Counted from the stretch's first letter, positions 25,583 to 34,983 are shown. The stretch: DNA of 64,000 nt from SG8-30 sp963710135 (GCA_963710135.1 CAVPYY010000003.1:434001-498000), one strand, 5' to 3'. Numbers and translations: made by a program. Notes: a model not told the origin generated them from the sequence alone.

Positions 25583-28155
25583 CCACGCCGATTGCGCTGT
25601 TCGACGCCGCCGACGTCGCGCTCCCCGAAGAGACCAGCGCCGCGTCGCTCGACCGTCACGCCACGGCCGTGCGCGCGCTGACCGACAGCGAGGCGCTGCA
25701 CGCGGCGGTACGCCGCGCCTGCGGACGCATCGCCCCGCTGTGGCCGCTCGACAGCTTCGTCGCGGTCAATCCCTTCCTCGGCCTCGCGGACCAGACCTTC
25801 GAGCAGGCGGGCCACACCCTGCGCCAGGTGGCCGGCGCGCGCCTGGTCATGGCCCCCGGCTACTATCTCGAGCAGCTGGACTCGGGACGCATCACCGACG
25901 GCGACGTCGACCAGGCGCTCGCCGACTTCGCGCGCCGCAACCCGGGCACGCCGGCGCCGGCGGCCGATGCCGCCGCCACGCGGGCGCTGCTGGCCCGAGC
26001 CGCCGGCGAGGACGCCGCCGCCACCGGTCGCGCGCTGACCTACGCCGACGCCGTCGACCTCACACAGGGCACCCGCTGGGCGCCGTTCGTCGTCGAGGAA
26101 ATCGCCAAGTGGTGCGGCGCCTACTTCGATGGCGGCCAGTCGGCCTGGCGCATGCCCTGGCGCGACCAGCCGCTGTACGCGGCGTGGCGCGAGGCCGCCC
26201 GGCTGGATCGCACGGCCGAGGTCATGGGGCTGGGCGGCTGCCGGGACGTGATCGCGCGCCTGCCGGAGGAGCCGGCAGCGCTCGTCGCGCTGGCGGTCGC
26301 CCGGCTCGGCGTGCCGGCGGAGGCGGTCGAGCTGTACCTGCATCGCGCGCTGGCCAGCATCGGTGGCTGGAGCGGGCACGCGCGCTACCGCTCATGGATG
26401 AAGGAACTGCGCGGTGAGTCCGACGGCGCGCTCGCCGGACTGCTTGCGATCAGGCTCGCCTGGGACCTGGTGCTCGCGGAGTGCCTGGACGGTGACGAGG
26501 CGCGTCGCGCGTTCGCCGCGGCCCTGCGCGAGCCCGCGCAGCACTCGCCGGCCTTCCTGGTGGCGGCAGTGATGCAGCGCGCCCGCGAGTTCGCGCTGCA
26601 GCGCGAGTTCCTCGCCAAGCTCGCCGCGGGCACCGGCACGACGGCGGCCACGCGCCCCGCCGCGCAGGCGGTGTTCTGCATCGACGTGCGCTCGGAGGTG
26701 TATCGCCGCGCGCTTGAGAGCGCCGCACCGGAGATCACCACGGTCGGCTTCGCGGGCTTCTTCGGCTTTGCGATCGAGTACGTGCCCATCGGCCGCGCCC
26801 GCGGCGGCCTGCAGTGCCCGGTGCTGCTCAACCCCGCGCAGCGCGTGCGCGAGACCATCCAGGGCGCCAGCCGCGAGGAGGAGACGTCGATTCTCTCCCT
26901 GCGCAGGCTGCGTCGCCGGGTGGCCAAGGCCTGGAAGTCCTTCCGGACCTCGGCGGTCTCCTGCTTCGCCTACGTCGAGACCGCCGGACTGCTGTTCGCG
27001 CCCAAGCTCGTCAGCGACAGCTTCGCACTGACGCGCACGGTCGAACACCCCGCTACCGAGGGCCTCGACGATGCCGCCCTGGCGCGAGTCGCGCCGGAAG
27101 CCGTACGGCGCGAGGACGACTTCGTCGGCCGCACCGGCTATGACCTCGACGAGCGGATCGCCTCGGCCGCCGGCGCGCTGGGCGCGATGGGCCTCGCCGA
27201 TGGAGCGCTGGCGCGGCTGGTGCTGCTGTGCGGCCACGGCAGCACGACGGTCAACAATCCGTATGCCGCCGGACTCGACTGCGGCGCCTGCGGCGGACAC
27301 ACCGGCGAGGCCAACGCCCGGGTCGCGGTAGCGATCCTCAACGAGCCCGCGGTGCGCGCCGGTCTTGCCACGCAGGGCATCACGATCCCCGACGACACCT
27401 GGTTCCTGGCCGGCCTGCACGACACCACCACGGACGACGTCCGTCTGTACGACACCCAGGCCGTACCGGCGACGCACAGCGGCGACCTCGCGCAGCTGCG
27501 CGCTTCGCTGGAGCAGGCCTCCCTCGCCACGCGGGCGGAGCGCAGCGCCCTGCTCGCGATCGATGACACCACGCCCGCCGCCCTCCACAGCCAGATCCGG
27601 CTGCGCAGCCGCGACTGGGCCCAGGTGCGCCCGGAATGGGGCCTGGCGGGCAACGCGGCGTTCATCGCCGCGCCGCGCCGCCGCACGCTCGGAACCGACC
27701 TGGGCGGGCGCGCCTTCCTGCACGACTACCAGCTGGACAAGGATCCCGACCGCTCCATCCTCGAGCTGATCATGACGGCCCCGCTGGTCGTCGCCAGCTG
27801 GATCAACCTGCAGTACTACGGCTCGAGCGTCGATAACACGGCGTTCGGCAGCGGCAACAAGGTGCTGCACAACGTCGTCGGCACACTCGGCGTGCTGCAG
27901 GGCAACGGCGGCGACCTGCAGGTGGGGCTGCCCTGGCAGTCGGTGCACGACGGCAAGCGCCTGGTGCACGAGCCGGTGCGACTGTCCGCCTTCATCGAGG
28001 CGCCGCGCGAAGAGCTGACCGCCGTGCTGGTCAAGCACCCGGCGCTGCGCCAGCTGCTCGACAACGGCTGGCTGCACCTGTTTGCGATCGAGGACGACGG
28101 CCGCCGCTACGCGCGCTACTGCGGCGGGCTGGAGTGGGCGGTGGCCGCCGCCTGA
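25579..28155 (+). CDS. dabA: DabA (DUF2309/UPF0753), carbonic-anhydrase-like subunit of the inorganic carbon transporter
   Basis: 858-aa protein of the DUF2309 family. The zinc site of characterised DabA (Cys-x-Asp ... His ... 14 residues ... Cys) is preserved here: C367 and D369 in VFCIDVRSE, H553 in LCGHGSTTV and C568 in GLDCGACGGH. DabA hydrates CO2 to bicarbonate inside the cell in a vectorial, energy-coupled way. Its ATG overlaps the dabB stop. The last 40 bp overlap the end of the convergent MATE gene. Confidence 0.95.
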   Translation: MTTPIALFDAADVALPEETSAASLDRHATAVRALTDSEALHAAVRRACGRIAPLWPLDSFVAVNPFLGLADQTFEQAGHTLRQVAGARLVMAPGYYLEQLDSGRITDGDVDQALADFARRNPGTPAPAADAAATRALLARAAGEDAAATGRALTYADAVDLTQGTRWAPFVVEEIAKWCGAYFDGGQSAWRMPWRDQPLYAAWREAARLDRTAEVMGLGGCRDVIARLPEEPAALVALAVARLGVPAEAVELYLHRALASIGGWSGHARYRSWMKELRGESDGALAGLLAIRLAWDLVLAECLDGDEARRAFAAALREPAQHSPAFLVAAVMQRAREFALQREFLAKLAAGTGTTAATRPAAQAVFCIDVRSEVYRRALESAAPEITTVGFAGFFGFAIEYVPIGRARGGLQCPVLLNPAQRVRETIQGASREEETSILSLRRLRRRVAKAWKSFRTSAVSCFAYVETAGLLFAPKLVSDSFALTRTVEHPATEGLDDAALARVAPEAVRREDDFVGRTGYDLDERIASAAGALGAMGLADGALARLVLLCGHGSTTVNNPYAAGLDCGACGGHTGEANARVAVAILNEPAVRAGLATQGITIPDDTWFLAGLHDTTTDDVRLYDTQAVPATHSGDLAQLRASLEQASLATRAERSALLAIDDTTPAALHSQIRLRSRDWAQVRPEWGLAGNAAFIAAPRRRTLGTDLGGRAFLHDYQLDKDPDRSILELIMTAPLVVASWINLQYYGSSVDNTAFGSGNKVLHNVVGTLGVLQGNGGDLQVGLPWQSVHDGKRLVHEPVRLSAFIEAPREELTAVLVKHPALRQLLDNGWLHLFAIEDDGRRYARYCGGLEWAVAAA

Positions 28156-29519
28156 GCGGTGGCGAGAGCCAGCGCCCGGTCGGACACGCGGCGGTAGCGC
28201 AAAGTCAGCAGCACCGCGCAGGTAAACAGACCGATGATGAGCCCCGCCCAGATGCCGGCGGGGCCACGGTCGAGATGGATGCCGAGCCACCACGCCACGG
28301 GAAAGCCGACCAGCCAATAGGACGTGAAGTTGAGCAGCATCGGGATGTTCGCGTCCTTGAAGCCGCGCAGCGCGCCGGCGGCGCCCACCTGAATGCCGTC
28401 GGGGACATGAAACAGCGCGACCAGCAGGAGCAGGCCGGCGGCAATGGCGCGCACGTCGGGATCGGGGGTGAACAGCGCCGCGATCAGGTCGTTGCCCGCG
28501 ACGATGACCAGCGCCGACGCCGACATGAACAGCGCGCACATGCCGATGCCGGACCAGCCGGCGAAGCGTCCACCCTCGGGGTTGCCGGCGCCGAGCTTGT
28601 GACCGACATGAATGGTCGTCGCGGAATGAAACGCCAGCGGCACCATGAACATGATGGCGCCCCAGGTCACCGCGATCTGGTGTGCGGCGACGATCTCCGT
28701 GCCGAGCGTGCCCATCAGGAGGCCCGCCACCGAGAACAGCCCGCCTTCTGACACCACGCTGCCCCCGATCGGCAGTCCGAGCGCCAGGATGTCCCGCAGC
28801 GTGCGCCGGTCGGGCCATTCGAAGTGGCTGAACAGGCCGAACGGCCGGTAGACGGCATGGCGGCGCTGATAGACGTGCATGCCGATCAGCATCGACCACT
28901 GCGCCAGCACGGTCGCGATGGCGCAGCCGCGCGCGCCGAGTGACGGCGCGCCCAGGTTGCCGAGCGTGAACACCCAGTTGCCGACGACGTTGACGGCCAG
29001 GCCGAGGATCGCGGTGAACATGATCGGCCGCGTCCAGCCGATGCCTTCGGTGGTGTAGCGATGCGCCAGGTAGGCCAGCATCGCCGGCAGGCCGAGGCAC
29101 ATCACCTGCACATACTCGACGGCGTGCGGCACCGTGCGCGCGTCGGTGCCGAACCAGACCAGCACCGGCTTGACGAAGGCGAGCGGCACCAGCAGCAGCA
29201 GCGCCAGCATCTGCGACAGCCACAGGCCCTGGCGAAAGCGATGCCCGACCTCCAGGTCGCGCCCTGCCCCGTACGCATGAGCGACGATCGGCGGCAGGGC
29301 GAGCAGGATGCCGAGTCCCGCCAGCCAGAACACCTGGTAGTAGCTCACGCCCACCGCCACGCCCGCGAGCGGCTCGGGACCCACCCGGCCGGCAGCGATG
29401 GTGTTAGTCACCGCCATCCCGGCAATCACCAGGTTGTTGACCAGCAGCGGGCCGCCGAGACGCAGGATCGCCTGCGCCTCGAGACCGAATCTGGCCACGA
29501 CAGGCGAAGAGTTGCGCAT
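28116..29519 (-). CDS. MATE family efflux transporter (NorM-like)
   Basis: 467 aa with about 12 membrane segments. NorM-type features include the N-terminal GGPLLVNNLVIAGMAVTNTI and, in the second half, PIGGSVVSEGGLFSVAGLLM and AAHQIAVTWGAIMFMVPLAF. Expected to export cationic drugs or dyes coupled to Na+ or H+. Its C-terminal codons overlap dabA on the other strand. It diverges from the thiolase gene across 99 bp. Confidence 0.9.
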   Translation of the reverse strand: MRNSSPVVARFGLEAQAILRLGGPLLVNNLVIAGMAVTNTIAAGRVGPEPLAGVAVGVSYYQVFWLAGLGILLALPPIVAHAYGAGRDLEVGHRFRQGLWLSQMLALLLLVPLAFVKPVLVWFGTDARTVPHAVEYVQVMCLGLPAMLAYLAHRYTTEGIGWTRPIMFTAILGLAVNVVGNWVFTLGNLGAPSLGARGCAIATVLAQWSMLIGMHVYQRRHAVYRPFGLFSHFEWPDRRTLRDILALGLPIGGSVVSEGGLFSVAGLLMGTLGTEIVAAHQIAVTWGAIMFMVPLAFHSATTIHVGHKLGAGNPEGGRFAGWSGIGMCALFMSASALVIVAGNDLIAALFTPDPDVRAIAAGLLLLVALFHVPDGIQVGAAGALRGFKDANIPMLLNFTSYWLVGFPVAWWLGIHLDRGPAGIWAGLIIGLFTCAVLLTLRYRRVSDRALALATAQAAATAHSSPPQ

Positions 29520-29618
29520 GAAAAGCCACGGCCGTGCCGTGGCGGGATGACCTTCAGGGTGGCATTCTAGCGGAAATGGACGCGGCGGCAGCGTCGCGCG
29601 TTCCCCAGGAGGATTCCC

Positions 29619-30896
29619 ATGCTCGTCGGATCACAGGTCAAGCGTGTCGCCATCATCGGCGGCGCGCGTATCCCGTTTGCCCGCGCCCACGGCGCCTACG
29701 CCGGGGTCGGCAACCAGGAAATGCTCACCGCCGCCCTGAAGGGCGTGGTCGACCGCTTCAACCTGCGCGGCCAGCAGCTCGGCGAAGTGATGGGCGGGGC
29801 GGTGATGAAGCACTCGAGCCAGTGGAGCCTGGTCCGTGAGAGCGTGCTCGGCTCCGGGCTTGCCCCGGAGACCCCGGGTCTCGACCTGCAGCTCGCCTGC
29901 GGCACCAGCCTCGAGGCCGCGATCCTGATCGCCAACAAGATTGCGCTCGGCCAGATCGACTCCGGCATCGCGAGCGGCGTCGACACGGTCAGCGACGCCC
30001 CGATCGTCTACCCGCGCGACTACCAGCAGCTGCTGCTCGCGAGTTTTCGCGGCAGGTCCTTCGGCCAGCGTCTCAAGCCCTGGTTCGGGCTCCGTCCGCG
30101 CCATTTCAAGCCGGTCCTGCCGGGCGTGGTGGAGCCGCGCACGGGGTTGTCCATGGGCGAGAGCTGCGAGCAGATGGCGAAGACCTGGTCGATTACGCGC
30201 GAGGAGCAGGACGCTCTTGCACTCGCCAGCCACCGCACGGCCGGCGCCGCCTACGACGCCGGCTTCTACGCCGACCTCGTGATCCCGTTCGAGGGACTGA
30301 CCGAGGACAACAACATGCGCCGCGACTCGTCGCTCGAGAAGCTGGCCAAGCTGCGCCCGGCGTTCGCCCAGGACGGCACGCTCACCGCGGGCAACAGCAC
30401 GCCGATGACCGACGGCGCGTCCGCGGTGCTGCTCGCCAGCGAGGACTGGGCGCGCTCGCGCAACCTGCCGGTGCAGGCCTACCTCACCTTCGGCCGGGTC
30501 GCGGCGGTCGACTTCGTGGGCTCCGAGGGCTTGTTGATGGCGCCGGCCTATGCGGTGCCGCGCATGCTCGCCGACGCGCGCATCACGCTGCAGGACTTCG
30601 ACTTCTACGAGATCCACGAGGCCTTCGCCGCGCAGGTGCTGTGCACCCTCAAGGCGTGGGAGTCGGCCGACTTCTGCCGCAAGCGGCTCGGGCTGGACGC
30701 GCCGCTCGGCTCCATCGATCGCGCCAAGCTCAACGTGCGCGGCGGCTCGCTCGCCATGGGCCACCCGTTCGCGGCCACCGGCGCGCGCATCGTGGCCACA
30801 CTGGCCAAGGAACTGGCGCAGCGGGGCGCGGGCCGCGGCTTGATCTCGGTGTGCACGGCGGGCGGCATGGGCGTGACAGCGATCCTCGAGCGCTGA
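29619..30896 (+). CDS. Acetyl-CoA C-acyltransferase (thiolase)
   Basis: 425-aa thiolase. The nucleophilic Cys is C94 in LQLACGTSLEA; the other catalytic motifs are EIHEAFAAQ, GHPFAATGAR and CTAGGMGV. Length and the insert around residues 150-180 resemble the FadI-like branch acting in beta-oxidation, but a biosynthetic acetoacetyl-CoA role cannot be excluded. No hydratase/dehydrogenase partner is adjacent. The TGA (30894-30896) is followed three bases later by the family B palindrome array. Confidence 0.9.
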   Translation: MLVGSQVKRVAIIGGARIPFARAHGAYAGVGNQEMLTAALKGVVDRFNLRGQQLGEVMGGAVMKHSSQWSLVRESVLGSGLAPETPGLDLQLACGTSLEAAILIANKIALGQIDSGIASGVDTVSDAPIVYPRDYQQLLLASFRGRSFGQRLKPWFGLRPRHFKPVLPGVVEPRTGLSMGESCEQMAKTWSITREEQDALALASHRTAGAAYDAGFYADLVIPFEGLTEDNNMRRDSSLEKLAKLRPAFAQDGTLTAGNSTPMTDGASAVLLASEDWARSRNLPVQAYLTFGRVAAVDFVGSEGLLMAPAYAVPRMLADARITLQDFDFYEIHEAFAAQVLCTLKAWESADFCRKRLGLDAPLGSIDRAKLNVRGGSLAMGHPFAATGARIVATLAKELAQRGAGRGLISVCTAGGMGVTAILER

Positions 30897-30899
30897 CCC

Positions 30900-30974
30900 G
30901 GGGACTGTCCCCGCAGGGGACTGTCCCCAGATACGGCACTGTCGTGGGGACTGTCCCCGCAGGGGACTGTCCCC
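30900..30974. repeat. Palindromic repeat family B, left array (two units)
   Basis: Two 29-nt units at 30900-30928 and 30946-30974, each made of two perfect palindromes GGGGACTGTCCCC separated by GCA. The 17-nt linker between units is similar to the linkers of the right array. It lies directly behind the thiolase stop codon. Confidence 0.9.
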
Positions 30975-30979
30975 TATTG

Positions 30980-31126
30980 AGGCACCCCGCGGCACGCTGG
31001 CAGTCCGCGGGTCTCTCTACTCCTGTAGAGCCCCTTGCTCGCTCCGCCGAGCCAAAGTCGCTCGCAAGAGGCCTACAGTCGTCCTCGACCCGCGGGACAG
31101 GCGGTCACCCTCGGTGAGGCGTGCCT
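30980..31126. repeat. Central inverted-repeat hairpin of the composite family B element
   Basis: Flanked by AGGCAC (30980-30985) and GTGCCT (31121-31126). Inside, GTCCGCGGGTC (31003-31013) pairs with GACCCGCGGGAC (31087-31098) with one bulge, and CTGTAGAGCCCCTTGC (31023-31038) pairs with GCAAGAGGCCTACAG (31064-31078) with few mismatches. The result is one long interrupted stem with a terminal loop near 31040-31060. No coding frame with support is seen. Confidence 0.75.
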
Positions 31127-31127
31127 T

Positions 31128-31233
31128 GGGGACTGTCCCCGCAGGGGACTGTCCCCTGATGCCGCACCGACCGTGGGGACTGTCCCCGCAGGGGACTGTC
31201 CCCAGATGCGACACTGACGTGGGGACCGTCCCC
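31128..31233. repeat. Palindromic repeat family B, right array (two units plus a half unit)
   Basis: Full units at 31128-31156 and 31175-31203, and a degenerate half unit GGGGACCGTCCCC at 31221-31233. Units are 46-47 nt apart, as in the left array. The linkers (CTGATGCCGCACCGACCGT and AGATGCGACACTGACGT) resemble the left-array linker, so this is a tandem array and not a set of unrelated insertions. Confidence 0.9.
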
Positions 31234-31272
31234 GTCATGTCAGCCTCACTGTCCCGCGTTCCACCTCCCAAC

Positions 31273-31301
31273 TTGCGAATGGTTTCAATTGAAACTAAAT
31301 T
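31273..31301 (+). promoter_or_regulatory. hmgA promoter with a central palindromic operator
   Basis: -35 TTGCGA (31273-31278) and -10 TAAATT (31296-31301) with a 17-bp spacer. The spacer contains a perfect 14-bp palindrome GTTTCAATTGAAAC (31282-31295). An operator between -35 and -10 fits repression, and the shape suits a dimeric MarR-type regulator. The regulator gene is not in the window. Confidence 0.65.
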
Positions 31302-31330
31302 GATCCTACCGATTCTCGCGAGGCTGCCCC

Positions 31331-32461
31331 ATGAAGCGCTACATCAGCTATCCCCGTGTGGAGGGCGACGCCAGCCGCCAGGCGCACTGCGACCTGCCGC
31401 CCGGCACCTATGAGCGCGAGATGAGCAAGGAGGGCTTCTTCGGCCCCGCCGCGTTCTTCCATCACCGCCATCCACCGACCGCCTGGTCCGGCTTCGAGGG
31501 CCCCCTGCGCCCGCACGCCTACGACCTCACCCGCCTCGAGGCGGTGGCCAATTCGCCCTGGGCCGCCGCCGACGTGCTCGGCAACGCCCATTGCCGCCTG
31601 CGCTTCTGGCGCCTCGAAGGTGCCATGGAGCACCTCGCGCGCAATGCCGACGGGGACGAGCTGCTGTTCATCCACCAGGGCCACGGCGAGCTCTTTTGCG
31701 ACTTCGGGCATCTTTCGTTCGAGGCCGGCGACTACATCGTGCTGCCGCGCGGCACGATGTGGCGCCTGGAATGCGCCCAGCCCGTCGCGGCACTGCTGAT
31801 CGAGGCCACGAACAGCACCTACTCGCTGCCCGACAAGGGGCTGGTCGGCCACCATGCGATCTTCGACCCGGCCATGCTCGACACGCCGCGCATCGACGAG
31901 GCGTTCCGCGCCCAGCAGTCCGAGACGCCGTGGCGTGTCGCCATCAAGCGGCGCGGCGCGGTGTCGACCGCCACCTTCCCGTTCAATCCGCTGGACGCGG
32001 TGGGCTGGCACGGCGACCTCTCGGTGTGCCGCGTGAACGTCCGCGACATCCGCCCGCTGATGAGCCATCGCTACCACCTGCCGCCGTCGGCGCACACCAC
32101 CTTCATCGCCGGCCGCTTCGTGGTCTGCACCTTCGCACCGCGACCGTTCGAGACCGACCCGGGCGCTCTGAAGGTGCCGTTCTTCCACAACAACGACGAC
32201 TACGACGAAGTGATCTTCTATCACGCCGGCGACTTCTTCAGCCGCGATAACATCCATCCCGGCATGCTGACTCATCATCCCTGCGGCTTCACCCACGGCC
32301 CGCATCCGAAGGCGCTGGAGCGCATGCTGGTGCAGACCAAGCCCGCTACCGACGAGTACGCGGTGATGATCGACACCCGTGACGCGCTCGACCCAACGCC
32401 CACCGCGGCGGCGGTGGAATGGGCCGGCTACGTCGACAGCTGGAAGGGGAGCCGCAAATGA
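31331..32461 (+). CDS. hmgA: Homogentisate 1,2-dioxygenase
   Basis: 376-aa non-heme iron dioxygenase opening the homogentisate ring in tyrosine/phenylalanine catabolism. It has the double cupin fold with GDELLFIHQGHGELFCDFG in the N-terminal half. The iron site is in the C-terminal half, where the His/Glu ligands lie in the stretch FFHNNDDYDEVIFYHAGDFF and HPCGFTHGPHP. It belongs to the shorter bacterial HGO branch rather than the 430-450 aa Pseudomonas form. The stop overlaps the next start (ATGA), so the two enzymes are co-translated. Confidence 0.9.
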   Translation: MKRYISYPRVEGDASRQAHCDLPPGTYEREMSKEGFFGPAAFFHHRHPPTAWSGFEGPLRPHAYDLTRLEAVANSPWAAADVLGNAHCRLRFWRLEGAMEHLARNADGDELLFIHQGHGELFCDFGHLSFEAGDYIVLPRGTMWRLECAQPVAALLIEATNSTYSLPDKGLVGHHAIFDPAMLDTPRIDEAFRAQQSETPWRVAIKRRGAVSTATFPFNPLDAVGWHGDLSVCRVNVRDIRPLMSHRYHLPPSAHTTFIAGRFVVCTFAPRPFETDPGALKVPFFHNNDDYDEVIFYHAGDFFSRDNIHPGMLTHHPCGFTHGPHPKALERMLVQTKPATDEYAVMIDTRDALDPTPTAAAVEWAGYVDSWKGSRK

Positions 32462-33441
32462 AACTCGCCACCCTCCGCGACGGCTCGCGCGACGGGCGCC
32501 TCGCCGTGGTCAGCCGCGACCTGACGCGCGCGGTCCACGCCGACGACGTCGCCCACACCCTGCAGGCGGCGCTCGACGACTGGGCCGCGCTGGAACCGGC
32601 GCTCGCGCAGCTGGCGGCGCAGCTCGAGGCGGGCACCGCGCCGAACACTTTTGCGTTCGAGCCGGCAGGCGCCATGGCGCCGCTGCCGCGTGCGCATCAC
32701 TGGGTCGACGGCAGCGCGTACGTCAATCACGTGGAGCTGGTCCGCAAGGCGCGCGGCGCCGAGATGCCCCAGTCGTTCTGGACCGATCCGCTGGTCTACC
32801 AGGGCGGCTCGGACGACCTGCTCGGCCCCACGCAGGACGCGCCGTTTCCCAGCGAGGACTTCGGTATCGACCTGGAGGGCGAGGTCGCCGTGGTGACCGA
32901 CGACGTGCCGATGGGCTGCGACCCGAAGCGCGCCCGCCAGCACATCCGCCTGGTGATGCTGGTCAACGACTGGTCGCTCCGCAATCTCATTCCCGGCGAG
33001 CTCGCCAAGGGCTTCGGCTTCTACCAGTCGAAGCCCGCGACGGCGTTCTCGCCAGTCGCGGTGACCCCGGACGAGCTGGGCGGGGCCTGGGATGGCGCCA
33101 AGCTGCACCGGCCGCTGACCGTCCATCTGAATGACGCACTTCTCGGCCAGCCCAACGCGGGCGTCGACATGACTTTCGACTTCGGCCAGCTGATCGCGCA
33201 CGTCACCCGCACCCGGCGGCTGGGAGCCGGTGCGATCATCGGCTCGGGCACGATTTCCAACTACGATCGCTCGCTCGGATCCTGCTGCCTCGCTGAAGTG
33301 CGCATGCTCGAGACGCTCGCCAAGGGCAAGCCGATGACACCCTTCATGAGCTTCGGCGATCGTGTGCGCATCGAGATGTTCGACGACGCCGGCGCCTCGA
33401 TCTTCGGCGCCATCGACCAGCAGGTCGTGCGCGCCGCCTGA
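32458..33441 (+). CDS. Fumarylacetoacetate hydrolase family protein
   Basis: 327-aa FAH-fold hydrolase. Metal-site and substrate motifs: FPSEDFGIDLEGEVAVVTDD (Glu/Asp ligands), LVNDWSLRNLIPGE, GFGFYQSKPATAFSPVAV, and the C-terminal GAIIGSGTISNYD. By context it should cleave fumarylacetoacetate to fumarate and acetoacetate after homogentisate dioxygenase. No maleylacetoacetate isomerase gene is adjacent, so it may be elsewhere. ATG 32458 is preceded by a GGAAGGGGAG ribosome site inside hmgA. Confidence 0.88.
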   Translation: MKLATLRDGSRDGRLAVVSRDLTRAVHADDVAHTLQAALDDWAALEPALAQLAAQLEAGTAPNTFAFEPAGAMAPLPRAHHWVDGSAYVNHVELVRKARGAEMPQSFWTDPLVYQGGSDDLLGPTQDAPFPSEDFGIDLEGEVAVVTDDVPMGCDPKRARQHIRLVMLVNDWSLRNLIPGELAKGFGFYQSKPATAFSPVAVTPDELGGAWDGAKLHRPLTVHLNDALLGQPNAGVDMTFDFGQLIAHVTRTRRLGAGAIIGSGTISNYDRSLGSCCLAEVRMLETLAKGKPMTPFMSFGDRVRIEMFDDAGASIFGAIDQQVVRAA

Positions 33442-33532
33442 GCTGCGCCGGTCCGCGGCACACCGTCCATGGCGCCCGGGCCGGGCGGCCGCCTTGCGGG
33501 TATCATTTACATCCCGCCCCCGGAGATCCGTC

Positions 33533-34983
33533 ATGCAACTGAACGACAAGAACCTCTTTCGCCAGCAGTGCTATATCAACGGTGAGTGGGTCGGCGCGGC
33601 CAAAACGATCGCCGTGACCAACCCGGCGACCGGGGAGCAGCTCGGTGGCATCCCGGCGCTCGGCAAGACGGAAACGGAGGCTGCGGTCGCGGCGGCGTAC
33701 GCGGCATTTCCCGCCTGGTCGGCGCGCACCGCCAAGGACCGCGCCACGCAGCTGAGGCGCTGGTACGAGCTGATCGTGGCGCACACCGACGACCTTGCGG
33801 TGCTGATGACGGCAGAGCAGGGCAAGCCGCTGGCGGAGTCGCGGGCCGAGGTCGCCTACGCGGCGGCATTCGTCGAGTGGTTCGCCGAAGAAGGCAAGCG
33901 CATGTACGGCGACGTCATCCCTGGTCACCAGCCGGACAAGCGCCTGCTGGTGCTGCGCCAGCCCGTCGGCGTCGTTGCGGCGATCACGCCCTGGAACTTT
34001 CCGGCGGCCATGATCACCCGCAAGGCGGCGCCGGCGCTCGCGGCCGGCTGCACCGTGGTCTGCAAGCCGGCGACCCAGACGCCGTATACCGCGCTCGCGC
34101 TGGCGGAGCTGGCGCACCGCGCCGGGCTACCGGCCGGGCGTGTTCAACGTGGTCACGGGTCCGGCGCGGGACATCGGCGGCGAGATGACCTCGGACCCGC
34201 GGGTGCGCAAGCTGTCGTTCACCGGCTCGACGGAGATCGGCAAGCTGCTCATGCAGCAGTGCGCCGGCACCATGAAGAAGGTGTCGCTCGAACTCGGCGG
34301 CAACGCGCCGTTCATCGTCTTCGACGACGCCGACCTCGACGCGGCCGTGGCCGGCGCGATCGCGAGCAAGTACCGCAACACCGGCCAGACCTGCGTGTGC
34401 GCAAACCGCCTGCTGGTGCAGTCGGGCGTGTACGAGGCCTTCGCCAAGCAAGCTGGTCGCGGCCGTCGGCAAGCTGGCCGTGGGTGACGGCCTCAAGGGC
34501 GTGACCGACCAGGGCCCGCTGATCGACGAGAACGCGCTCGCCAAGGTCGAGGAGCACGTGGCCGACGCGCTGGCCAAGGGCGCGCGCGTGGCCACGGGCG
34601 GCAAGCGTCACGCGCTCGGCGGCACCTTCTACGAGCCGACCGTGCTGCTCGACGTCACGCCGGCGATGACGGTGGCCGGCGAGGAAACCTTCGGCCCGGT
34701 CGCGCCACTGTTCCGGTTCGACACCGAGGCCGACGCGATCCGCATGGCGAACGACACCGAGTTCGGCCTGGCGGCCTACTTCTATACGCGCGACCTGGCG
34801 CGCTCCTGGCGCGTCTCGGAAGCGCTCGAATACGGCATCGTCGGCCTGAACACCGGCCTGATCTCGACCGAGGTCGCGCCTTTCGGCGGCGTGAAGGAAT
34901 CCGGCACCGGGCGCGAGGGCTCGAAGTACGGCCTGCTGGACTTCACCGAACTGAAGTATGTCTGCATCGGCGGGGTGCAGTGA
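33533..34983 (+). CDS. gabD: Succinate-semialdehyde dehydrogenase GabD (two frameshifts)
   Basis: NAD(P)-dependent aldehyde dehydrogenase. Motifs: PWNFPAAMITRKAAPALAAG, the nucleotide-binding FTGSTEIGKLL, ELGGNAPFIVFDDADLD with the catalytic Glu, GQTCVCANRLLVQSGVY with the catalytic Cys, and PFGGVKESGTGREGS. CVCANR is typical of GabD. Two single extra bases, near 34139 and 34448, break the frame. Removing them gives exactly 482 aa, the length of E. coli GabD, so sequence error is likely. The stop overlaps the GTG of the downstream transporter. Confidence 0.93.

Noticed and set aside
30975..31127. tRNA-like fold in the central hairpin of the composite element
   Set aside because: It is one long interrupted stem with no cloverleaf, anticodon arm or CCA-type end.
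30900..31233. Regular 46-nt spaced repeats that could be taken for a CRISPR array
   Set aside because: The linkers are near-identical, each repeat is a double palindrome, only four and a half units exist, and no cas gene is near.
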